Below, one piece after another: positions 31,728 to 40,369 of a DNA stretch of 64,000 nt (the first letter of the stretch is position 1; every line of letters begins with the position of its first letter). Source of the stretch: CTSoil-043 sp963821235. GTDB taxonomy: Bacteria > Chloroflexota > Limnocylindria > Limnocylindrales > CSP1-4. Where the stretch lies: NCBI GenBank assembly GCA_963821235.1, contig CAWGCS010000001.1, positions 2,108,001 to 2,172,000 of the forward strand, written 5' to 3'. Below the pieces are notes generated by a model, which was not told the DNA's origin, ran no database searches, and saw nothing but the letters and a program-made list of their open reading frames with translations. The translations under genes were made by a program, and so were the position numbers.

Positions 31728-32369
31728 ATAAGCCGAGAGCTGCGTGTCAATCAGATGATCCGGATACCCTCGGTCCGGGTGATCGACGAGGAGGGAAACC
31801 AGCTGGGCGTCATGCCGACGCTGGAGGCCCTCCGCATGGCACAGGAGCGCGGCTACGACCTCGTCGAGGTGGCTCCGACGGCCTCGCCGCCCGTGACCCG
31901 TCTTCTCGACTACGGCCAGTACAAGTACGAGCTGGCCAAGCGAGACAAGGAGGCGAAGCGGAAGTCCCGGTCCGTGGAGTTCAAGGAGATTCGCCTGAAG
32001 CCGAAGATCGGCCAGGGCGACTTCGACACGAAGGTCCGCCGGGCGATCGAGTTCCTCGAGGAGGGTGACCGGATCAAGGTCGCCGTCCAGTTCCGCGGTC
32101 GCGAGCTGACCCACCCGCACCTCGGGCGGGAGTTGCTGAGCAAGTTCGCGGACCAGGTCCAGGACCACGGGGTCCTCGAGCGGGCACCACTGCTCGAGGG
32201 CAAGTCGATGCACATCACGATCGCGTCCAGCCACAAGCCGAAGGCACGCGAGGCCGCGCCGGGGGAGAAGCCCCCGGCCGCCAAGGCCGAGCCGGCGGCG
32301 GCCGCCGGGGCCGCTCCGGCGGCGACGATCGACGAGGCGGGCCCGGCGCCCGCGAGCACGGGAGAGTGA
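31728..32369 (+). CDS. infC: Translation initiation factor IF-3
   Basis: A 213-residue IF-3. The N-terminal domain starts ISRELRVNQMIRIPSVRVIDEEGNQLG and the C-terminal domain contains KIGQGDFDTKVRRAIEFLEEGDRIKV and RGRELTHP. The family N-terminus ([I/M]SxELRVN) places the start at an ATA codon at 31728, with GAAGGGG about 6 nt upstream. Non-AUG starts such as ATA, ATT or ATC are the known means by which IF-3 limits its own synthesis. The last 40 residues are an Ala/Pro-rich tail not usual in IF-3. The rpmI and rplT genes follow. Confidence 0.93.
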   Translation: MSRELRVNQMIRIPSVRVIDEEGNQLGVMPTLEALRMAQERGYDLVEVAPTASPPVTRLLDYGQYKYELAKRDKEAKRKSRSVEFKEIRLKPKIGQGDFDTKVRRAIEFLEEGDRIKVAVQFRGRELTHPHLGRELLSKFADQVQDHGVLERAPLLEGKSMHITIASSHKPKAREAAPGEKPPAAKAEPAAAAGAAPAATIDEAGPAPASTGE

Positions 32370-32376
32370 GGCCGGC

Positions 32377-32583
32377 GTGCCGAAGCTGAAGAGTCACAAG
32401 GGCAGCCAGAAGCGGATCGGGGTGACCGGGAGCGGCAAGCCGATCCGCGTCAAGTCCTGGCGGGGCCACCACCTGGAGCTGAAGTCGTCGCGGCGCACGC
32501 GGCGCTACGACGGCAAGGCCCTCATCGGGAGCGAGCACGCCTCCCAGGTGGCGCGGCTCCTGCCGTACCTGAAGAAGGGCTGA
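32377..32583 (+). CDS. rpmI: Ribosomal protein bL35
   Basis: A 68-residue basic protein with the bL35 signature: MPKLKSHKGSQKRIGVTGSG at the start, followed by KSWRGHHLELKSSRRTRR. GTG start 7 nt after infC, in the usual infC-rpmI-rplT order. It belongs to the large ribosomal subunit. Confidence 0.96.
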   Translation: MPKLKSHKGSQKRIGVTGSGKPIRVKSWRGHHLELKSSRRTRRYDGKALIGSEHASQVARLLPYLKKG

Positions 32584-32587
32584 CCCG

Positions 32588-32938
32588 ATGGCACGCGTCA
32601 AGCGAGGCGTCACCGCCCATCGCCGCCACAAGCGGCTCCTCAACGACGCAGAGGGTCGCAAGGGAACCCGCAGCCGGCTCGTCAAGCCGGCGCGCGAGGC
32701 CCTCCTCCACGCCCTCGCCTACGCCACCCGGGATCGCAAGGTCCGCAAGCGCGAGCTTCGCGAGCTGTGGATCGTGCGCATCAACGCCGCCGCCCGCCTG
32801 CACGGGGCGACCTACCGCGACCTGATCAGCGGCCTCAAGCGGGCCGAGGTCGCCCTGGACCGCAAGATCCTGGCGGACATCGCGGTTCGCGACGACGGGA
32901 CGTTCGGACGGATCGTCGAGGTTGCCCGCGGCGCCTGA
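32588..32938 (+). CDS. rplT: Ribosomal protein bL20
   Basis: A 116-residue basic protein with the bL20 signatures MARVKRGVTAHRRHKRLL, KGTRSRLVKPAREALLHALAYATRDRK and LWIVRINAAARLHGATY. It binds 23S rRNA early in large-subunit assembly and in some bacteria represses its own operon. ATG 4 nt after the rpmI stop. Confidence 0.97.
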   Translation: MARVKRGVTAHRRHKRLLNDAEGRKGTRSRLVKPAREALLHALAYATRDRKVRKRELRELWIVRINAAARLHGATYRDLISGLKRAEVALDRKILADIAVRDDGTFGRIVEVARGA

Positions 32939-33052
32939 CGGCGCGACCGGGAGCCGGCCCGGCCTACGACCACCGCAGCGGGACCCTCGCGCGCGCCGGC
33001 GCCGCGGGGGTCCGCGATTCCGGGCCCTGGAGATGGAGGAGCGCTCGTCACC

Positions 33053-34096
33053 GTGGACCTCGCGACCCTGACCGCCCACCTGCGCCAGCTGCGCGACGAG
33101 GCGATCCCGCGGATCGCCGCCGCGCCGGACCTCGCCGCCCTCGAGGAGCTCGACGTCGAGTACCTGGGGCGCAAGGGGGGCACGCTGTCCGGGCTGATGC
33201 GCGGGATCCGGGAGCTGCCCGAGGAGGACCGGCCCCGCGTCGGCGTCGTGGTCAACGAAGTCCGGGTTGCCGTCGAAGGCGCCCTGGCGGAGGCGCGGGC
33301 GCGGGCGGGGAGCGCCGCCCTGGCCGCCCGCCTGGAGGCCGAGGCCGTCGACGTCACCGCCCCGGCTCGCGAGATGCCGCGCGGCGCCCTCCACCCGATC
33401 GTCGAGACGATCGAGCGGATCACCGACGTCTTCGGCCAGTTCGGGTTCGTGACCTACGAGGGACCCGAGGTCGAGACCGACGTCACCAACTTCCAGATGC
33501 TCAACATCCCGCCCGACCATCCCGCGCGCGACCTGTGGGACACGATGTACCTCGACGTCGAGGGAGCCCTCCTGCGGACGCATACCTCGCCGGGCCAGAT
33601 CCGGGTGATGCAGGCCGAGCGACCGCCGATCCGGGCCCTCCTGCCCGGCCGCTGCTTCCGCTACGAGGCGACCGACGCCTCCCACGCCTCGGAGTTCTTC
33701 CAGGTCGAGGGGCTCATGGTTGACGAGGGGACCAGCCTGGCGGACCTGAAGGGCCAGCTCGTCGAGTTCGCTCACGCGCTGTTCGGGGAGGGGACCACGA
33801 CGCGTTTCCGGCCCGGCTACTACCCGTTCACGGAGCCCTCGGTCGCCTTCGACATCGGCTGCCTCGTCTGCGGCGGCCCGGGCTGCCCCGCCTGCGGGCG
33901 GACCGGCTGGATGACGATCCTGGGCGCCGGCATGGTCCACCCGGTCGTCCTGCAGTACGGCGGCATCGACCCCGAGCGGTACCAGGGCTTTGCCTTCGGA
34001 ATGGGCGTCGAGCGGATCGCCATGCTGCGCCACGGGATCAGCGACATCAGGGTCTTCCTCGACGACGACCTGCGCTTCCTGGAGCAGTTCCGATGA
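33053..34096 (+). CDS. pheS: Phenylalanyl-tRNA synthetase alpha subunit
   Basis: A 347-residue class II catalytic subunit. The N-terminal 90 residues form the coiled-coil arm; the core has HPIVETIERITDVFGQFGF, LRTHTSPGQIRVM (motif 2 start), CFRYEATDASHASEFFQVEG, the Cys-rich insert DIGCLVCGGPGCPACGRTGW and GMGVERIAMLRHGI (motif 3). GTG start with GGAGG about 13 nt upstream. The 115-nt gap from rplT holds a GGACCC/GGGTCC stem that could separate the operons. It overlaps pheT by 4 bp. Confidence 0.96.
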   Translation: MDLATLTAHLRQLRDEAIPRIAAAPDLAALEELDVEYLGRKGGTLSGLMRGIRELPEEDRPRVGVVVNEVRVAVEGALAEARARAGSAALAARLEAEAVDVTAPAREMPRGALHPIVETIERITDVFGQFGFVTYEGPEVETDVTNFQMLNIPPDHPARDLWDTMYLDVEGALLRTHTSPGQIRVMQAERPPIRALLPGRCFRYEATDASHASEFFQVEGLMVDEGTSLADLKGQLVEFAHALFGEGTTTRFRPGYYPFTEPSVAFDIGCLVCGGPGCPACGRTGWMTILGAGMVHPVVLQYGGIDPERYQGFAFGMGVERIAMLRHGISDIRVFLDDDLRFLEQFR

Positions 34097-36597
34097 GGGT
34101 CCCGCTCTCGTGGCTCCGCGACTACGTCGACGTCCAGCTCTCGCCGGAGCAGCTGGCCGAGCGGCTGACCCTCCTGGGGATGGAGGTCAAGGAGATCGAG
34201 CGGTGGGGCGCCGACTGGCGGAACGTCGTCACCGGAGAGCTGCTCGAGGTCGCCCGCCATCCCCGCGCCGACCGCCTCAGCCTCACCAGGGTCCGCGTCG
34301 GCGATGAGGTCCTCGAGATCGTCTGCGGGGCCACCAACATCGCCGCCGGGCAGCGGGTCCCGGTCGCCCTGCCGGGCGCCATCCTGCCCGGCAACCGGGC
34401 GATCGAGCGCACCGAGAAGATGGGCGTCGTCAGCAACGGGATGCTCTGCTCCGGCGACGAGCTGCGCCTGACCGGCGACGGCGAGGGGATCCTCATCCTG
34501 CCGCCCGGGACGCCCCTGGGCGTGCCCCTGGCCGACCTCTTCGGCGACGTCGTCCTCGACGTCGACGTCAAGCCGAACCGGGGCGACGCCCTCTGCCTCG
34601 TCGGCCTGGCCCGCGAGGTTGCCGCCCTCACCGGGGCGCCCGTCCGCTTCCCGGACGTTGGCCTGCGGGAAGGGAGCGACCCCTCGACGGGGGATCGCCT
34701 GGCGGTGACGGTCGAGGATCCGGGCCTCTGCAGCCGCTTCGTCGGCCGCTGGGTGGGCGGTGTGACCGTCGGCCCCTCGCCGGACCGCGTCCAGATGCGC
34801 CTCCTGGCTGCCGGCATGCGCCCGGTGAGCAACGTCGTCGACGCCACCAACCACGTGATGCTGGAGCTGGGCAAGCCGACCCATGCCTTCGACGCGGCGG
34901 CCATCGCCCGCGACGGATCGGGTCGGGCGGGCGTCCTCGTCCGACTCGCCCGGGCGGGCGAGCGCCTCGAGACCCTCGACCATGCCGACCGCGAGCTCAC
35001 CCCCGACACGCTCCTCATCGCCGACGCGCGGGGCCCCCTGGCGATCGCCGGGGTCATGGGCGGGGCCGCCTCCGAGGTGTCCGACGCCACGGCCGAGGTG
35101 ATCATCGAGTCGGCCATCTTCGACCCCGTCAGCATCCGCCGGACGGCCTTCCGCTACGCCCTGCGCTCGGAGGCGAGCCTGCGGTTCGAGAAGGGCCAGG
35201 AGGCCCGCCTCGCCCGGATCGGTGCCGATCGCGTGGCAGGGCTCATCGTGGCCTGGTCCGGCGGGAGCGCCGCGCCCGGTCGCGTCGACACGGAGCCCGC
35301 CGAGCCCGGTCCCGGCCGTGTCGCCTTCCGGCCCGCCCGCGCCAACCGCCTCCTCGGCACGGCCTTCGGCGCCGACGAGCAGGCCGCCCTGCTGGCCCGG
35401 GTCGGGATCGACGTCGAGGTCGCCTCGTCGGCCACCAGCGTGCCCGTCGCGGCGGGCGAGAGGCCGCTGGCGGCGACCGTCGGGGCCGGCGACGCCCTGG
35501 TCGCCGTCGTGCCGACCTGGCGCCACGACCTCCGCGTCGAGGCCGACGTGGTGGAGGAGATCGCCCGCGTCCGCGGCTACGATGCGGTTCCGACGAAGAC
35601 CCCGGACACGTCGATGCCGCGCTTCCGGCCGGACCCGCTGGAGCGGCGCGACGCGGTGCGGCGCGCCCTGGCGGGCGCCGGCCTCACGGAGGTCGTCACG
35701 CCGGCCCTGGTGCCGGCCGCGCAGGCGTCCCGGATCGGCTGGCCGGTCTCCGCCGCCGACGGCGTCCCCGGCGAGGAGGCGACGATCGGCGCCCCGGTGC
35801 GGGTCCGCAACCCCCTCTCGGAACGGCATGCCGTCCTCCGCTCCGGCCTCGTCGGAAGCCTCCTCGAGGTGCTCGCCCTCAACGAGCGCCACGGGCGGCT
35901 CGACGTCGCGATCTTCGAGATCGGCAAGGGCTATGCCGCGGCCCCGGGCGGGGGGCCGGCGGAGTGGTGGCGGCTGGGCGTTCTCCTCACCGGGGCGGCT
36001 GTCCCGGCGACCTGGAGCCTGGCCGGCCGGCCCTGGGATCTCGAGGACGCCAAGGCGATCGTCGCCCTCGCCGCCCGGGCGGCCGGCCTGCCCGAGCCGT
36101 CGTTCCTGCCCTACATGGCGGGCCTCCCGCTGCACCCCGGCCGGGCGGCTCGCGCGGACTCCGCTGCGTCGACCGCCGGCCTGGTCGGCGAGCTCCACCC
36201 GGAGACGATCGCAGCGTGGGACCTCCGGTCGGAGCGGGTCCTCATAGCGGAGGTCGCCGTCGCCGGCCTCGCCGCGGGCCAGCTGCCCCCGGTCCGCGTC
36301 GCTCCACCTGGGCGCCACGCCGGCGTGGAGCGCGACCTGGCGATCGTCGTCGACGAGGGGATCCCGGCGGGTGCCGTAGCGGCGACCCTGCGGGCGGCCG
36401 GCGGGGCGCTCGTCCGGCGCCTGACGCTCTTCGACGTCTACCGCGGCGCGCCGCTCGGCGCCCGCGAGAAGAGCCTCGCCTGGCGGCTGGCGATCCGGGC
36501 CGACGATCGACCGCTCGACGACGGCGAGGTCGACGCGCTGGTCGGGACGCTCGTTGCGGCCGCGGCCGAGGCGCACGGGGCCCGCGTCCGGGCCTGA
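34093..36597 (+). CDS. pheT: Phenylalanyl-tRNA synthetase beta subunit
   Basis: An 834-residue partner of PheS in the (alpha-beta)2 enzyme. Visible domains in order: N-terminal MRVPLSWLRDYVD; an OB-fold tRNA-binding domain (about 40-150); the B3/B4 editing domain (about 205-400, RTAFRYALRSEASLRFEKG at its end); B5; a catalytic-like domain; and a C-terminal anticodon-binding FDX-ACB domain (VERDLAIVVDEGIPAG, LTLFDVYRG, WRLAIRADDRPLDD). Length is normal for the family. Confidence 0.96.
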   Translation: MRVPLSWLRDYVDVQLSPEQLAERLTLLGMEVKEIERWGADWRNVVTGELLEVARHPRADRLSLTRVRVGDEVLEIVCGATNIAAGQRVPVALPGAILPGNRAIERTEKMGVVSNGMLCSGDELRLTGDGEGILILPPGTPLGVPLADLFGDVVLDVDVKPNRGDALCLVGLAREVAALTGAPVRFPDVGLREGSDPSTGDRLAVTVEDPGLCSRFVGRWVGGVTVGPSPDRVQMRLLAAGMRPVSNVVDATNHVMLELGKPTHAFDAAAIARDGSGRAGVLVRLARAGERLETLDHADRELTPDTLLIADARGPLAIAGVMGGAASEVSDATAEVIIESAIFDPVSIRRTAFRYALRSEASLRFEKGQEARLARIGADRVAGLIVAWSGGSAAPGRVDTEPAEPGPGRVAFRPARANRLLGTAFGADEQAALLARVGIDVEVASSATSVPVAAGERPLAATVGAGDALVAVVPTWRHDLRVEADVVEEIARVRGYDAVPTKTPDTSMPRFRPDPLERRDAVRRALAGAGLTEVVTPALVPAAQASRIGWPVSAADGVPGEEATIGAPVRVRNPLSERHAVLRSGLVGSLLEVLALNERHGRLDVAIFEIGKGYAAAPGGGPAEWWRLGVLLTGAAVPATWSLAGRPWDLEDAKAIVALAARAAGLPEPSFLPYMAGLPLHPGRAARADSAASTAGLVGELHPETIAAWDLRSERVLIAEVAVAGLAAGQLPPVRVAPPGRHAGVERDLAIVVDEGIPAGAVAATLRAAGGALVRRLTLFDVYRGAPLGAREKSLAWRLAIRADDRPLDDGEVDALVGTLVAAAAEAHGARVRA

Positions 36598-36741
36598 TCC
36601 TGAGGCCGTGGCGGTGCCGCGGTGCGCCGCGAACCTTGCGGCACCCGGATGGCGGTCGTACAGTGTCGAACGGCCGCCGGGGGTTGCGGCGAGACGGATG
36701 AGCGGGCGCGGCGGACGGTCGCGCCCAGAGCCGGAGGCTGC

Positions 36742-37323
36742 GTGGACGTCGTCGGGTTCATCGAGGGCCTCAACTTCTTCGACATCCTCGCTGCGTTCTT
36801 CGTCGCCGGCTTCTTCGTCGTCGGCTACATCCAGGGCACCCTCCGGAGGGCGCTGGGCCTGGCGATCGTCCTGCTGTCGCTCCTGCTGGCGATCAACCTG
36901 CGCGATCCGCTGGGGGCGTGGCTGGCGCAGTACTGGGTCCACCTGCCGAAGCAGTACGTCTACATGCTGGCCTTCGGCGGCAGCTTCCTGACCATCTACG
37001 TGGCCGGTTCGATCGCCGTCCAGACCTTCTACCGGAAGACCCAGCTCTTCACCAAGGCGACCGTGCTCGACGAGCTCGTCGGCGGGATCCTGGGCGCCCT
37101 CCAGGCGCTCATCCTGATCGGGGCGATGATCCTGATCCTCGATTCGTACTACGCCCTGCCGGGGATCCCCGCGGATCCCGGCGAGATCGGCATCCTGCGC
37201 AGCCTCTTCGGCTTCTACGACCCGTCGCAGTTCGCCGGCCTCTTCCGCTCCTCGCTGATCCCCCTCTTCTTCGCGCTGTTCGGCTGGATCACGCCCGCCG
37301 ATCTCCGCGCCTACTACAGCTGA
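36742..37323 (+). CDS. cvpA: CvpA family membrane protein
   Basis: A 193-residue integral membrane protein with four hydrophobic segments: FFDILAAFFVAGFFVVGY, LGLAIVLLSLLLAINL, MLAFGGSFLTIYVAGSIA, and GALQALILIGAMILIL. The order matches the CvpA/colicin V production family, which is linked to membrane and cell-wall homeostasis. GTG at 36742 is preceded by GGAGG at a 4-nt spacing. A TACAGT hexamer at 36659-36664 could be its promoter. Confidence 0.82.
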   Translation: MDVVGFIEGLNFFDILAAFFVAGFFVVGYIQGTLRRALGLAIVLLSLLLAINLRDPLGAWLAQYWVHLPKQYVYMLAFGGSFLTIYVAGSIAVQTFYRKTQLFTKATVLDELVGGILGALQALILIGAMILILDSYYALPGIPADPGEIGILRSLFGFYDPSQFAGLFRSSLIPLFFALFGWITPADLRAYYS

Positions 37324-37994
37324 GCGCCGCCGGTCGCCTCGTCGACCTGCTCGCCGGGCCCGTCGCTGAGGCGGCGCGGGGCATGATCGGCGTCCTCCTC
37401 GTCCGCGATGGGTCCGGCGGGGCGCGCGTCGCCCGCATCGTCGAGGTCGAGGCCTACGACGGGCCCCAGGACCGCGCCTCCCACGCCCGCTTCGGCCGGA
37501 CCGCCCGGAACGCGTCGATGTTCGGCGCGGCGGGCCACGCCTACGTGTACGGTGTCTACGGCATGCACACCTGCCTCAACGTCGTCTGTGGTCCCCCGGG
37601 CCGCCCGGCCGCCATCCTCGTGCGGGCGGCCGAGCCGCTCGCCGGCCTGGACGCCATGCGCGCCGCGCGCCTGGCCCGGGCGCTCGCCACCCGCCGCGCC
37701 GACCGCGCCGATCCGGCGACGGCCGCCAGTCGGATCGCGGCCATCCCCGCCGGCCGCCTCGCCCACGGCCCGGCGAACCTGGCCGCGGCGTTCGACATCG
37801 ACCTCGCCGACGACGGGCTGGACCTCCTGGACCCGGCGAGCATGCTGCGCCTGGAGGAGGGCCGTCCCCGGGGGGAGCCCCCGGCGGTCGTTGCAGGCCC
37901 GCGGGTCGGCGTCGCCTATGCCGGGCCGGGCTGGGCCGACCTTCCGTGGCGCTTCGTGGAGGTTCGCCCGCCGCGGCCCGGAGGGCCGCGCTGA
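37320..37994 (+). CDS. mpg: 3-methyladenine DNA glycosylase (Mpg/AAG family)
   Basis: A 224-residue alkyladenine glycosylase acting in base-excision repair. Signatures are RIVEVEAYDGPQDRASHA (with the catalytic Glu), ARNASMFGAAGHAYVYGVYGMHTCLNVVCG and HGPANLAAAFDID. The family N-terminus needs LVDLLAGPVAEAARGMIG, so the first Met (37383) is too late. The only start that fits is CTG at 37320, whose last two bases overlap the cvpA stop in the CTGA pattern. This CTG start is inferred. The stop overlaps the mutS2 ATG by one base. Confidence 0.88.
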   Translation: MSAAGRLVDLLAGPVAEAARGMIGVLLVRDGSGGARVARIVEVEAYDGPQDRASHARFGRTARNASMFGAAGHAYVYGVYGMHTCLNVVCGPPGRPAAILVRAAEPLAGLDAMRAARLARALATRRADRADPATAASRIAAIPAGRLAHGPANLAAAFDIDLADDGLDLLDPASMLRLEEGRPRGEPPAVVAGPRVGVAYAGPGWADLPWRFVEVRPPRPGGPR

Positions 37995-40357
37995 TGGACG
38001 CCAAGTCGATCGGGCTCCTGGAGTTCCCGCTGGTCCGGGAGCGGCTCGCGGCGGCCACGGGCTTCCCGCCGGGCCGGCGTCTCGCCGAGGCACTCTCTCC
38101 GTGGGCAGACCCGGTCCTCGTGGAGATGGGCCTGGAGGAGACCACCCAGGTCCGGGCCCTCCTCGCGGAACGGCCGAGCGCCGGGATCGGGGGCGCCCAC
38201 GACATCGGCCCGGCCGTCGAGCGGGCCGTCCGCGGGGGGCGCCTCGACGCGAGCCAGTTCGCCGCCATCGCCCAGACCATCGAGGCGGCGGCGCGACTGC
38301 GCGACGTCCTGGCCGCCGATCGTCGCCCGCTGCTCCACGAGCTCGCCCGCAGCCTGCACTCGCTGCCCGGCCTGCGCTCCACGCTGGAGCGCAGCTTCGA
38401 CCCGACGGGGGAGCTGCTCGACACCGCGTCGCCGCGCCTGGGCGGGCTGCGGCGCGCCACCCGGATGGCGTACGAGCGGCTCCGTTCGCGGCTGGAGCAG
38501 CTCGTCCACTCGACCGACGTGGGCGCCGCGCTCCAGGACCCCATCGTCACGCTCCGCAACGGCAGGTACGTCATCCCCGTCCGGGCCGACGCCCGGAGCC
38601 GGGTGCGGGGGATCGTTCACGATGCTTCCGGCAGCGGCCAGACCCTGTTCGTGGAGCCCCTCGTGGCGGTGGAGCTCGGCAACGCCTGGCGGGAGTGCCA
38701 GCTGGCCGAGGCCGCCGAGGTCGAGCGGATCCTCGACGAGCTCTCGGCGCTCGTCGGCAGCCAGGCGGAGCCACTCCGTGAGCTGCTCGACGCCCTCGCC
38801 CGATTCGACCTGTGGAGCGCCAAGGCCCGCCTCGCGGAGGAGATGGACGCGGTCCGGGCGGAGACGGCATCCCGCCCCGAGATCAGCCTCAAGGGTGCCC
38901 GCCACCCGGGCCTGGCCGGCCGCGTCGTGCCGATCGACGTGGAGCTCGGCGCCGACTTCCGGGCGCTGGTCGTGACCGGCCCCAACACGGGCGGCAAGAC
39001 GGTCACCCTGCGGACGATCGGCCTCCTCGTCCTCATGCACCAGGCCGGCCTCCACGTGCCGGCCGACCCGGGCAGCCGGCTGCCGGTCCTGCGGGACGTC
39101 TTCGCCGACATCGGGGACGAGCAGTCGGTGGCCCAGTCGCTCTCGACCTTCTCCGGCCATCTCCGCTCCATCGTCCGGATCGCCGGTGCGGCGGGGCCCT
39201 CCACCCTGGTCCTCCTCGACGAGCTGGGCGCCGGCACCGACCCGACCGAGGGCTCCGCGCTGGCCCAGGCCCTCCTCGACCACTTCCTCCGTTCAGGGGC
39301 CCTCGTCGCGGCGACGACCCACTACGCGGAGCTGAAGGTCTACGCCCATACCACCCCCGGCGCCCGGAACGCGTCGGTCGAGTTCGATCTCGGGACGCTC
39401 TCGCCGACCTACCACCTGCGGATCGGGCTCCCGGGCGGGAGCCAGGCCTTCGCCATCGCCGAGCACCTGGGTCTTCCCCAGGAGATCGTGGCAGCGGCCC
39501 GGTCCCGCCTGACGGAGGGCCAGCAGGCGTTCGAGGAGACCCTGGCCTCCATCCGGGCGGCCGACCTCGCGACCCGGGTGGCCCTCGACCGGGCCCGGGC
39601 CGCCGAGCTGCGGGCGGCCGAGTCCCAACGCGTCGCCGACGAGGAGCGCCGCCGGGCGCGGCGGGAGCGTGACGAGGCCGTCGCCAGCGCGCGCGCCGAC
39701 GCGGAGCGGCTCGTCGAGGACCTCCGCGCGGAGATCCGGGGCGCCCGCCATCGCCTGGAGCGTGAGACGGTCACCGGGCCCGCCCTCGACGAGCTGATGG
39801 GGCGCGCGGAGGAGCGGCTGGGGCGCCTCCCGGCCCCCGCCCCGGCACCCGTCCCCGTGGTCGCAGAGCCCATCGCCTGGCGCGTCGGGGCCCGCGCCCG
39901 CAGCCGCGCCGGGGGCTGGGAGGGACGCATCGTCGCCCTCGAGCGGGGCGGCAGGCGGGCCACCCTGGAGGTCGGGGGGATGCGCGTCTCGGCGGCGACG
40001 GCGGAGCTGGAGCCGTCCCTCGCGGCCGCGGAGGAGCAGCGGCCCGGGCGCGCGCGCCCGGAGGCGGACGAGGCTGCCTCGGGGATCAGCCGCCTTCGCC
40101 TCGACCGGGCCCGGACGATCGCCTCGTCCCTCGACGTGCGCGGCGCCCGCGTCGACGAGGCCCTGGAGGTCGTGGGCCGCTACCTGGAGGACGCCTCGCT
40201 GGCCGGGCTGGAGCGGGCGACGATCATCCACGGCCTGGGCACGGGAGCGCTGCGCGACGCGGTCCGCACGGCCGCGGCCGCCCATCCCCTCGTGCGGGCC
40301 GTCCGGCCGGGGGAGCGGGGCGAGGGGGGCGACGGCGCGACGGTCGTCAGCCTCTAG
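37994..40357 (+). CDS. mutS2: MutS2 family ATPase/endonuclease
   Basis: A 787-residue MutS2. The N-terminal half holds the core and clamp domains; the ATPase has Walker A VVTGPNTGGKTVTLRT, a LSTFSGHL signature, Walker B STLVLLDELGAGTDPTEG and ATTHYAELK. A long coiled coil rich in Arg, Glu and Ala (about 510-620) precedes a C-terminal Smr nuclease domain with LDVRGARVDEAL and IHGLGTGALR. MutS2 acts in suppression of recombination or in rescue of collided ribosomes, depending on species. Confidence 0.95.
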   Translation: MDAKSIGLLEFPLVRERLAAATGFPPGRRLAEALSPWADPVLVEMGLEETTQVRALLAERPSAGIGGAHDIGPAVERAVRGGRLDASQFAAIAQTIEAAARLRDVLAADRRPLLHELARSLHSLPGLRSTLERSFDPTGELLDTASPRLGGLRRATRMAYERLRSRLEQLVHSTDVGAALQDPIVTLRNGRYVIPVRADARSRVRGIVHDASGSGQTLFVEPLVAVELGNAWRECQLAEAAEVERILDELSALVGSQAEPLRELLDALARFDLWSAKARLAEEMDAVRAETASRPEISLKGARHPGLAGRVVPIDVELGADFRALVVTGPNTGGKTVTLRTIGLLVLMHQAGLHVPADPGSRLPVLRDVFADIGDEQSVAQSLSTFSGHLRSIVRIAGAAGPSTLVLLDELGAGTDPTEGSALAQALLDHFLRSGALVAATTHYAELKVYAHTTPGARNASVEFDLGTLSPTYHLRIGLPGGSQAFAIAEHLGLPQEIVAAARSRLTEGQQAFEETLASIRAADLATRVALDRARAAELRAAESQRVADEERRRARRERDEAVASARADAERLVEDLRAEIRGARHRLERETVTGPALDELMGRAEERLGRLPAPAPAPVPVVAEPIAWRVGARARSRAGGWEGRIVALERGGRRATLEVGGMRVSAATAELEPSLAAAEEQRPGRARPEADEAASGISRLRLDRARTIASSLDVRGARVDEALEVVGRYLEDASLAGLERATIIHGLGTGALRDAVRTAAAAHPLVRAVRPGERGEGGDGATVVSL

Positions 40358-40369
40358 GACGACCTTCCG

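Noticed and set aside
32978..33015. T-box or attenuator ahead of pheS
   Set aside because: There is a GGACCC/GGGTCC stem, but no T-box core (TGGNACCGCG) and no T-tract.
33820..36942. A 1,040-codon open frame on the minus strand across pheS, pheT and cvpA
   Set aside because: It is antisense to three well-supported genes, its translation is Arg/Gly/Asp/Glu-rich with no domain, and such long frames arise routinely opposite genes with very high third-position G+C.
40358..40369. Terminator between mutS2 and the penicillin-binding protein gene
   Set aside because: Only 12 nt separate the stops and no hairpin is visible; the genes must rely on other means of ending transcription.
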